Assembly: GCF_005795905.1 (NCBI RefSeq)
Contig: NZ_VAWE01000001.1
Location: forward strand, 2,452,501 to 2,516,500
DNA length: 64,000 nucleotides
Direction of reading: 5' to 3'
From: Streptomyces marianii
GTDB taxonomy: Bacteria; Actinomycetota; Actinomycetes; Streptomycetales; Streptomycetaceae
Shown here: piece by piece, positions 36,984 to 43,949 of the stretch
How the letters are laid out: each line of letters opens with the position of its first letter
Position numbering within the stretch: the first letter of the stretch is position 1
Notes under the pieces: generated by a model
What the model was told of the DNA's origin: nothing
Databases searched by the model: none
The model's input: only the letters and a program-made list of their open reading frames with translations
Program-made: the position numbers and the translations under genes

Positions 36984-37622
36984 CTACGGCACCGCCGAGG
37001 CCGTGAACGGGACGTCGCCGGGTACCGAGGCGGTGTCCAGTGGCCGGCCCAGGAGGGCGAAGGCGGAGTCCAGGCAGGCTGCGGAGCGGGCTGGAGCGGG
37101 ATCGACCTTGCGCATGATCTGCAGCCCCTGGACCAGGTCGAGCAGCAGCCGCGCGCCCTGGCGCGGGCTGACGGCCGGAGCGAGCTCGCCGTCCCGCGCG
37201 GCCCGCTCCAGCTGCGCCGTGAACGCGTCCTCGGCGTGCTGGAGGTTGCGCCGGGCCAGCTTCGCGACCTCCTCGTCGTGCGGGAGCAGTTCGGCGATGC
37301 TGTTGACGCTGAAGCACCCGGCACCGCCGGAAGCCGCGTCGGCGGCGAGGAGTCGGCCCAGGACGTCCCGCAGTCGGGAGAGCGCGGGCCCCTGGTCGTC
37401 GAGCGCGGTGTCGAGCAGGCGGGTCTGGCGGTCCAGGTAGCGGCCGAGGGCCCGGACGAACAGCTGGTGTTTGTCGCCGAACGCGGCGTAGATCGATCCG
37501 CGGCCCAGCCCGAGCTCCGCCACGAGGTCGCTCATCGCGGTCGCCTCGTAGCCCTTGCGCCAGAACAGGATCATCGCCCGGTCCAGGATCGCTTCTTCGT
37601 CGAACGTGCGCGGTCTCGCCAT
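36984..37622 (-). CDS. TetR/AcrR-family regulator
   Basis: A 212-aa regulator from ATG 37622 (MARPRTFDEEAILDRAMILF). The HTH is MSDLVAELGLGRGSIYAAFGDK, and the helical ligand-binding domain includes ARLLLDLVQGLQIMRKVDP. Twenty more upstream codons are open but lie over the operator and have no ribosome site. The profile (FWRKGYEATAMSDLV, GCFSVNSIAELLP) resembles TetR proteins that control adjacent redox or detoxification genes. It is divergent from the DsbA-like gene across an operator/promoter region with a perfect 13-bp inverted repeat (37668-37710), so it most likely represses itself and the DsbA-like/oxidoreductase pair. The inducer is unknown. Confidence 0.9.
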   Translation of the reverse strand: MARPRTFDEEAILDRAMILFWRKGYEATAMSDLVAELGLGRGSIYAAFGDKHQLFVRALGRYLDRQTRLLDTALDDQGPALSRLRDVLGRLLAADAASGGAGCFSVNSIAELLPHDEEVAKLARRNLQHAEDAFTAQLERAARDGELAPAVSPRQGARLLLDLVQGLQIMRKVDPAPARSAACLDSAFALLGRPLDTASVPGDVPFTASAVP

Positions 37623-37665
37623 GCACCCCACGGTAGCGAAGGGCGGCGGCCGGGGCCGCATGTAT

Positions 37666-37710
37666 TTGACCGCTCGTTCCAAAATGGGCTACGTTATGGA
37701 ACGAGCGGTC
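37666..37710 (+). promoter_or_regulatory. Promoter and operator of the DsbA-like gene and TetR gene
   Basis: Perfect 13-bp inverted repeat: GACCGCTCGTTCC at 37668-37680 and its complement at 37698-37710, 17 bp apart. A sigma-70-type promoter for the plus strand overlaps it: TTGACC 37666-37671, 18-bp spacer, TACGTT 37690-37695. One arm covers the -35 and the other the start point, an ideal repressor site. It is almost certainly the target of the adjacent TetR protein (inference). Confidence 0.8.
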
Positions 37711-37770
37711 CGTAATTGTCGAAACGGAGCCGCGCCCATCCGTGAGACAGACCCGTCAGGAGCGAGCGTC

Positions 37771-38412
37771 GTGAAGGTCGAGATCTATTCGGACCTGGTG
37801 TGTCCGTGGTGCTACATCGGCAAGCGCCGCTTCGAGAAGGCCCTGGCCGCCTTCCCGGGGGCGGCGGGCGTCGACGTCGTCTATCGGCCGTTCCAGCTCG
37901 ACCCTGCGGCCTCCGAGACTGCGGAGCCCTCCGCGGACGTCTACGAGCGCAAGTTCGGTCGCCCCGCTGCGACCATGTTCGGCCCGCTGACCAGGGCCGC
38001 AGCCGCCGAAGGCATCACGTTCCGGATGGCCGAAGCCCTGGCCGCCAACACCTTGCAGGCGCACCGGCTGCTCTGGTTCGCGCGGCAGCACGGGCGCCAG
38101 GCCGAGGTGAAGGAGCGACTGCTGGCGCACTACTTCACCGATGGCGGAGACCTCGGCGACCGGGAGGCTCTCGCGGGACTCGCCGAGGCGGCCGGCCTTG
38201 ACCGCGCCGCGGCGCTGGCGTTCCTCACCTCGTCCGAGGGGACCGGCGAAGTCCGCGCCGAGCTTGCCGAAGCCGCCGCTCTCGGCGTCACGGCGGTTCC
38301 CACCTTCGTCATCGACGGCACCTTGGTGCTCGAGGGCGCCCAGAGCCCCGAAGTCCTGCTCGAAGCCCTGGAGAGGGCCGCGGCCGACGGCAGCGCCGCC
38401 ACCGTCTCCTGA
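37771..38412 (+). CDS. DsbA-family oxidoreductase (FrnE-like thioredoxin fold)
   Basis: A 213-aa cytosolic protein from GTG 37771 with AGGAG seven bases upstream. The active-site CPWC gives Cys11 and Cys14 in EIYSDLVCPWCYIGKRRFE. The helical insertion (about residues 60-160) and the cis-Pro in GVTAVPTFVIDG complete the DsbA/2-hydroxychromene isomerase-like fold of the FrnE group. No signal peptide, so the redox activity would be inside the cell. FrnE proteins are linked to disulfide handling under oxidative stress and to some polyketide pathways. Regulated from the TTGACC/TACGTT promoter under the divergent TetR; the quinone oxidoreductase gene follows 125 bp later. Confidence 0.92.
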   Translation: MKVEIYSDLVCPWCYIGKRRFEKALAAFPGAAGVDVVYRPFQLDPAASETAEPSADVYERKFGRPAATMFGPLTRAAAAEGITFRMAEALAANTLQAHRLLWFARQHGRQAEVKERLLAHYFTDGGDLGDREALAGLAEAAGLDRAAALAFLTSSEGTGEVRAELAEAAALGVTAVPTFVIDGTLVLEGAQSPEVLLEALERAAADGSAATVS

Positions 38413-38537
38413 TCCCGCCGCACACCACGTCAGGACACAGCCGCGCGCACCGCGCCGCAGGCACGCCCCTACCCCCGCCCCTCGTACACAGCCCGGCTGC
38501 TCGGCGGCCCGGTACAGACTTGATCAAGGAGATTCCC

Positions 38538-39473
38538 ATGAAGGCAGCAGTCATCGACCGGTACGGCCAGGTCCGCGACGTCGTGCGGGTCACCGATGTG
38601 CCCGTCCCCGTCGTCGGCCCCCGCGACGTGCTCATCGAGGTCCGCGCGGCAGGGGTCAACCCGGTGGACCATCTGATCGTCAAGGGTTTCCTGAGCGCGG
38701 GTGACCCCACCCGGCCGATGGTCATCGGCAACGAGCTCGCCGGTGTGGTGACCGAGGTCGGCGCCGAGGTCACCCGCTTCGCGGTGGGCGACGAGGTCTT
38801 CTCCCGCGTCGACCCCCGCGTGGGCGGCGCCTTCGCCGAGTACGCGGCCGTGGACCAGTCCCTGGTCGCCGCCAAGCCGTCCGCCCTGAGCTTCGAGGAG
38901 GCCGCCTCGCTGCCCCTCGTCGCGCTCACCGCGCTGCAGGCCCTGACCGAGCAGGCCGACGTACGGGCCGGGAGCCGCGTGCTCGTTCACGGCGCAGCCG
39001 GCGGCGTGGGCTCCGCCGCCGTCCAGATCGCCAAGCAGCTCGGTGCCGAGGTCGTGGCCACCGCCGGCGCCGACAGCGTGGAACTGGTCCGCGAGCTCGG
39101 TGCCGACCGGGTGATCGACTACCGGGCCGAGGCGTTCGACGAGGTCGTCTCCGACCTCGACGTCGTCCTGGACACCGTCGGCGGCGAGACCCAGGAGCGG
39201 TCGTTCGGCGTGCTCAAGGCCGGCGGCACGCTCGTCTCGATCGTCCCCATCCCGGACGCGGAGGCCAAGAAGGCCCGGTGGAACGTCGAGGCCCGCAGCT
39301 TCTTCATGCGCCCGGACGGTGAGCAGCTGGCCCGTATCGCCGGCCTGGTGGGGTCCGCGCGGCTCCGGCCGATCGTCGAGACGGTCTTCCCGCTCGACGA
39401 GGCGTCCGACGCCATGCAGAAGGTGGAGCGAGGCGGCGCTCGCGGCAAGACCGTCATCGGTGTCCGCGCCTGA
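38538..39473 (+). CDS. NADP-dependent oxidoreductase (zinc-independent MDR/quinone reductase type)
   Basis: A 311-aa medium-chain reductase starting at ATG 38538 with AAGGAG seven bases upstream. GroES-like N-terminal half (VLIEVRAAGVNPVDHLIVKG) and Rossmann half with VHGAAGGVGSAAVQIAKQLGAEV. No structural or catalytic zinc cysteines, so it is a quinone oxidoreductase or enoyl reductase-like member. The C-terminal VFPLDEASDAMQKVERGGARGKTVIGV is the usual ending. It lies after the DsbA-like gene and may share the TetR-regulated promoter, forming a small redox module. A strong terminator follows (39492-39526). Confidence 0.92.
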   Translation: MKAAVIDRYGQVRDVVRVTDVPVPVVGPRDVLIEVRAAGVNPVDHLIVKGFLSAGDPTRPMVIGNELAGVVTEVGAEVTRFAVGDEVFSRVDPRVGGAFAEYAAVDQSLVAAKPSALSFEEAASLPLVALTALQALTEQADVRAGSRVLVHGAAGGVGSAAVQIAKQLGAEVVATAGADSVELVRELGADRVIDYRAEAFDEVVSDLDVVLDTVGGETQERSFGVLKAGGTLVSIVPIPDAEAKKARWNVEARSFFMRPDGEQLARIAGLVGSARLRPIVETVFPLDEASDAMQKVERGGARGKTVIGVRA

Positions 39474-39932
39474 CAGCGCGCCCCCGCACGCGGAGGCCGC
39501 CGACCGCCCCACGGCCGGCGGCCTCCCTGTCGCCTTGCCTGCCGCCCTTGCGCGACGCTCGAGGGCGGCCCGGCCCGAGCCACCCGGCACGAGGACACCG
39601 CCGACCGCGGGTGTGTCCGGGTTTCCGCACGGGTCCTGATGGCCCGTTCGGCGGACTCCGCCCACGCCACGGGACGTGCCCGGCGCGTGTCCCCCGCGGG
39701 GGCGCCCGACGGGGCATAGCGTGATCGCGGCTCGGTCACGGCGGAACGCACCGGACGCGCGGGAGAGGCCGATGGCCGGCCACGCGGCAGCGCGGGATCG
39801 GTCGTCGGGCCGCGTCCGGGTGGCCGGGCAGGGCTCACCGGGCCCACCGGTTCCGGGCGCCGCAGCCGTGTCCCCGTCCCGGCTCCGCCCCCGCCCCTGA
39901 CGGGGCGTCGGCCGTTCCTGTGGGAGGTCCCC
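39474..39932. other. 459-bp intergenic stretch
   Basis: Begins with the hairpin 39492-39526. The rest is GC-rich and holds no gene I can support; GGGAGG at 39922-39927 is the ribosome binding site of the next gene. No clear promoter motif was found. Confidence 0.5.
39492..39526 (+). terminator. Hairpin terminator after the MDR oxidoreductase
   Basis: Perfect 11-bp stem: GGAGGCCGCCG (39492-39502) with its complement at 39516-39526 and a 13-base loop, 18 bp after the stop codon. Confidence 0.8.
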
Positions 39933-41156
39933 GTGCCCGGTTCCGGAGTGCGGTCGGCGCTGGTGTCCGTGGTGCTTGCGGGACTGGTGGTACCCGTCCC
40001 GCCGTCCGGTGCCCTCGAGGCACCGGCGGAGCGCGCCGTTGCGCTCCGGCCGGACGGGGGGCCACGCCACCGAGCCCTCGCCTATGTGGCCGAACTCCAC
40101 TCCGACTCGGTCTCGGTGATCGACACCTGCACGGGTGGCGTCGTGGACACGGTCCCGGTCGGCAACGGGCCCGACAGCGTCGCGATCGCTCCGGACGGTT
40201 CACGGGTCTACGTCACCGACTCCGGAGCGGACACGGTGTCCGTGGTCGACACCCGCCGCCGCGAGGTCGTGGACACGGTGCCGGTCGGCGACGAGCCGAG
40301 CAGGGTGGCCGTCTCCCCCGACGGCCGCCGCGCCTACGTCGCCAACGTCGCGTCCGACGACGTCTCCGTCATCGACACCCGCCGCAACAGGGTCGTCGAC
40401 ACCGTCCGCGTGGGCGACGCCCCGCTGGGTCTCGCGTTCCTGCCGGACGGCTCCCGGCTCTACGTCGCGAGCGCCGGCTCGAACGAGGTGTGGGTCGTCG
40501 GGACCCACCGCCACCGGGTCGTCGGCACCGTGCCCGTGGGGGAGGGGCCGACCGCCCTGGCGGTCGCTCCGAGCGGTTCCCGTATGTACGTCACCAACCT
40601 GACCTCCGGCGATGTGTCCGTCGTCGACACCCGCCGGGAGGAGGTCGTCGCCACCGTCGGGGTGGGCGAAGGTCCGGCGGGGGTGACCGTGCTTCCCGAC
40701 GGCCGCCGCGTGTACGTCGCCAACACCGTCAGCGGCGACGTGTCCGTCATCGACACCCACAGGGACGAGGTCGTGGACACCGTGCCCGTCGGTCGGGAGC
40801 CCAACGGGATCGCCGCGACCCCGGACGGCTCGCGGGTGTACGTCACCGACTTCGCGGACGACGAGGTGTCGGTGATCTCCACCCTCCGCGACCGGGTCGT
40901 CGGCACCGTCGAGGTCGGCGACGGGCCGACGGGGGTCGCGATCGGCCCGGCAACGAAGGGGACGTTCCGACGGCGCGGACGGAACGGGCCTCCCCCGGGG
41001 CGGCCGGGCACGGCCTGCCGCGTCACCGGTGTTCCGGGCGGACGGCGGTCGCGCGTCCCATCCACCCGGTCGTCCGGTGGAGCCGCCGTCCGTCTCCCGC
41101 CGGGACCACGCCCGACCGAGCGACCGTACGGCGCGCCGCCTCCGCCCCGCCCCTGA
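39933..41156 (+). CDS. Secreted seven-bladed YVTN beta-propeller protein
   Basis: A 407-aa protein from GTG 39933 with GGGAGG about five bases upstream. N-terminal signal peptide (MPGSGVRSALVSVVLAGLVV, cleavage near SGA-LEA). Then seven consecutive 42-residue repeats, each with a YVxN or YVxD strand, VSVIDT, VGxGP and PDG segments, which is a complete seven-blade propeller. The final 60-70 residues are Arg/Pro/Gly-rich low complexity with no counterpart in related proteins, possibly read-through after loss of the normal stop. It has no lipobox, unlike the lipoprotein at 24050-25222. Surface- or extracellular-binding is likely; the ligand is unknown. Confidence 0.88.
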   Translation: MPGSGVRSALVSVVLAGLVVPVPPSGALEAPAERAVALRPDGGPRHRALAYVAELHSDSVSVIDTCTGGVVDTVPVGNGPDSVAIAPDGSRVYVTDSGADTVSVVDTRRREVVDTVPVGDEPSRVAVSPDGRRAYVANVASDDVSVIDTRRNRVVDTVRVGDAPLGLAFLPDGSRLYVASAGSNEVWVVGTHRHRVVGTVPVGEGPTALAVAPSGSRMYVTNLTSGDVSVVDTRREEVVATVGVGEGPAGVTVLPDGRRVYVANTVSGDVSVIDTHRDEVVDTVPVGREPNGIAATPDGSRVYVTDFADDEVSVISTLRDRVVGTVEVGDGPTGVAIGPATKGTFRRRGRNGPPPGRPGTACRVTGVPGGRRSRVPSTRSSGGAAVRLPPGPRPTERPYGAPPPPRP

Positions 41157-41770
41157 CACTGCCGCCCGCAGCCCGTCCGCACGGGGCCGCCCCTGGCGGT
41201 CCTGACCGCCGAAGCGGCCACCGGGCGGCTCGCCGGCCACGCGCCCAGCGGGAGCACCCGCCCAGCGGCCGCTCCCGCCCGGCGCATCCCGCTGGGCCGT
41301 ACAGCTGACGCCTTTTCAGACAATCCCCGAACGGTTCCCGCCCTGGCCGGGAGCACCGGCACGGACGGAGGCGGTCGTGCTGTATGGCCCCGCGGACCGG
41401 CACCGGATGAGGGGGCGGAACGGCCGCACGGCAGGAAACGAGCCAGGTGCGGGCGCCCGCCCGACGGGGGGCACGTACCCTCTGCCCTCCGCCGTCCCCG
41501 AATCGGATGTCTTCAGTCCGCTTCTCCGTGGCACCCTCGGATTCCGCCTGACACAGCCACCGGTCGACGCCGGCGCAACGCCCGGCGAAACGTCCGCTTA
41601 ACGAACACGGCCTTTCACTCAACGGACGCAATCCGGCCATTCTCTTGACGCGCTCCTGACAGAAGACGTCCACTCCTGCGACGCTTCCACCGATCCACGC
41701 ACTACATGCTCCTCAGCTCTGCCGGGCGGCCCACCCAGCCGCCCTCACCCCCCTCGCAGAAGGAGTTCGC
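41157..41770. other. 614-bp intergenic stretch
   Basis: GC-rich at first, becoming AT-richer from about 41300 to 41700. It should hold the metalloprotease promoter; TTGACG at 41645-41650 is a possible -35, but no good -10 follows it at 17-18 bp. The open frames here lack ribosome sites and domains. Nothing else seen. Confidence 0.5.
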
Positions 41771-43801
41771 GTGAGACCCACGCCCAGCCGTCGCGCGTCC
41801 GCGACCGGCGCTCTGCTCGCAGTCGCAGCCCTCCTGGCCGTCGGAGTCCAGTCCGGCTCCGCCGCCGCGGCCCCCGACGCCGCGCCGATCGCCCCGAAGC
41901 AGCAGTCCGCCTCCGGGGCCGACCCCGGCGCACTGCCCGCGCAGCTCTCCCCCGCCCAGCGGGCGGAGCTGCTCCGCGAGGCCAACGCCACCAAGGCGGC
42001 GACCGCGGCCGAACTCGGCCTCGGTGCCCAGGAGAAGCTCGTCGTGCGCGATGTCGTCCAGGACCGGGACGGCACCACACACACCCGCTACGAGCGCACC
42101 TACGCGGGCCTGCCCGTGCTCGGCGGCGACCTGGTGGTCGCCGAGACGAAGGCCGGACGGACCGAGTCCGTCAGCAAGGCGTCAACGGCCGCGCTGAAGA
42201 ACGTCGACACCAGCGCCGACGTCGCTCCCGCCGCCGCCGAGAGCCAGGCCGTGGCCGCCGCACGCGCCGAGGGCTCGAAGGACACCGCCGCCGACCGCGC
42301 CCCGCGCAAGGTGGTCTGGATGGCACAGGGCGAACCGACGCTTGCCTACGAGACCGTCGTCGGCGGTCTGCAGCACGACGGCACCCCCAACGAGCTGCAC
42401 GTCGTCACCGACGCCACCACCGGCGCGAAGCTGTACGAGTGGCAGGCGGTCCACGAGGGCACGGGCAACACGATGTACAGCGGGCAGGTGACGCTGGGCA
42501 CCGCGCCGTCGTACACCCTGACCGACACCGCCCGCGGCAACCACAAGACCAACAACCTCAACCGCGGCACGTCCGGAGCCGGCACCCTGTTCTCCGGCCC
42601 CGACGACACCTGGGGCGACGGCACCCCGCAGAACGCCGAGACCGCCGGCGCCGACGCGCACTACGGCGCGGCGCTGACCTGGGACTACTACAAGAACGTG
42701 CACGGCCGTTCCGGTATCCGGGGCGACGGCGTCGGCGCGTACTCCCGGGTCCACTACGGCAACAACTACATCAACGCGTTCTGGCAGGACAGCTGCTTCT
42801 GCATGACCTACGGCGACGGCGCGGGCAACGCCAAGCCGCTCACGTCGATCGACGTGGCCGCGCACGAGATGACGCACGGCGTCACCTCCAACACGGCCAG
42901 GCTCATCTACAGCGGCGAGTCCGGCGGGCTCAACGAGGCGACGTCCGACATCTTCGCCGCCGCCGTCGAGTTCCACGCCGGCAACGCCCAGGACGTGGGC
43001 GACTACCTCGTCGGCGAGAAGATCGACATCAACGGCAACGGCACCCCGCTGCGCTACATGGACAAGCCGAGCAAGGACAGCAGGTCCAAGGACGCCTGGT
43101 ACTCGGGCATCGGCGGGATCGACGTGCACTACTCCTCGGGCCCGGCGAACCACTGGTACTACCTGCTCTCCGAGGGCAGCGGCGCGAAGACCATCAACGG
43201 CGTGAACTACGACTCCCCGACCTCGGACGGTCTGCCGGTCACCGGCATCGGCCGCGACAAGGCGTCGCTGATCTGGTTCAAGGCGCTCACCACGAAGTTC
43301 AACTCGACCACCAACTACGCGGGCGCCCGCACCGGCACGCTCGCGGTCGCGACGGAGCTGTACGGCGCGAACAGCGCCGAGGTCAAGGCCGTGACCGACG
43401 CCTGGGCCGGCATCAACGTCGGCTCCCGGCCCGGCGGCGGCGAGCCCGGCCCCGGCAAGGTCTTCGAGAACACCGGCGACGTGAACATCCCGGACCTCGG
43501 CACGGTCAGCTCCCCGATCGCGGTCACCGGCATCGCCGGCAACGCACCGTCGAACCTCAAGGTCGACGTCGACATCAAGCACACCTGGCGCGGTGACCTC
43601 GTCATCGACCTGCTGGCGCCGGACGGCACCGCGTACCGCCTGAAGAACTCCAGCGGCAGCGACTCCGCGGACGACGTCATCGCCACGTACACCGTGAACG
43701 CCTCCAGCGAGGTGGCCAACGGCACCTGGAACCTGCGGGTCCAGGACGTCGCCCGCTACGACACCGGCTACATCAGCAACGTCAAGCTGACGTTCCCGTA
43801 A
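41771..43801 (+). CDS. Secreted M4-family neutral metalloprotease with C-terminal P domain
   Basis: A 676-aa thermolysin-type enzyme starting at GTG 41771 with AAGGAG six bases before. Signal peptide about 1-34 (GALLAVAALLAVGVQSGSAA), FTP/PepSY propeptide to about 220, then the catalytic domain. Zinc ligands are His365 and His369 (AAHEMTHGV, Glu366 general base) with Glu389 (GGLNEATSD). His453 (DVHYSSG) stabilises the transition state. The C-terminal 110 residues form a P/proprotein convertase-type domain (DVDIKHTWRGDLVIDLLAPDG), found on many secreted Streptomyces and Vibrio proteases. From memory it corresponds to the neutral zinc protease of the matching S. coelicolor region. A perfect terminator follows. 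Confidence 0.96.
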   Translation: MRPTPSRRASATGALLAVAALLAVGVQSGSAAAAPDAAPIAPKQQSASGADPGALPAQLSPAQRAELLREANATKAATAAELGLGAQEKLVVRDVVQDRDGTTHTRYERTYAGLPVLGGDLVVAETKAGRTESVSKASTAALKNVDTSADVAPAAAESQAVAAARAEGSKDTAADRAPRKVVWMAQGEPTLAYETVVGGLQHDGTPNELHVVTDATTGAKLYEWQAVHEGTGNTMYSGQVTLGTAPSYTLTDTARGNHKTNNLNRGTSGAGTLFSGPDDTWGDGTPQNAETAGADAHYGAALTWDYYKNVHGRSGIRGDGVGAYSRVHYGNNYINAFWQDSCFCMTYGDGAGNAKPLTSIDVAAHEMTHGVTSNTARLIYSGESGGLNEATSDIFAAAVEFHAGNAQDVGDYLVGEKIDINGNGTPLRYMDKPSKDSRSKDAWYSGIGGIDVHYSSGPANHWYYLLSEGSGAKTINGVNYDSPTSDGLPVTGIGRDKASLIWFKALTTKFNSTTNYAGARTGTLAVATELYGANSAEVKAVTDAWAGINVGSRPGGGEPGPGKVFENTGDVNIPDLGTVSSPIAVTGIAGNAPSNLKVDVDIKHTWRGDLVIDLLAPDGTAYRLKNSSGSDSADDVIATYTVNASSEVANGTWNLRVQDVARYDTGYISNVKLTFP

Positions 43802-43840
43802 GCACCGGGGGCCCGTCGGGCCCGCGGTCGGCACCGTCCG

Positions 43841-43876
43841 GACCGCCCGGGGGAGCTCCCGCTCCCCCGGGCGGTC
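43841..43876 (+). terminator. Perfect hairpin terminator after the metalloprotease
   Basis: 16-bp perfect stem: GACCGCCCGGGGGAGC (43841-43856) with its complement at 43861-43876 and a four-base loop. It lies between convergent genes (metalloprotease plus, glgP minus) and can serve both. Confidence 0.92.
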
Positions 43877-43949
43877 CCGCGCGTGGGACCGCCGGGCACG
43901 GACCGGCACGCGCACCTCCGCACGCCCGCCCGACCGATCACCCCCGGCT

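Noticed and set aside
36731..37006. Small plus-strand frame beyond the ABC exporter
   Set aside because: No ribosome site, no conserved domain, overlaps the TetR end.
41645..41650. TTGACG as -35 of the metalloprotease promoter
   Set aside because: No acceptable -10 at 16-19 bp, so no promoter feature is called.
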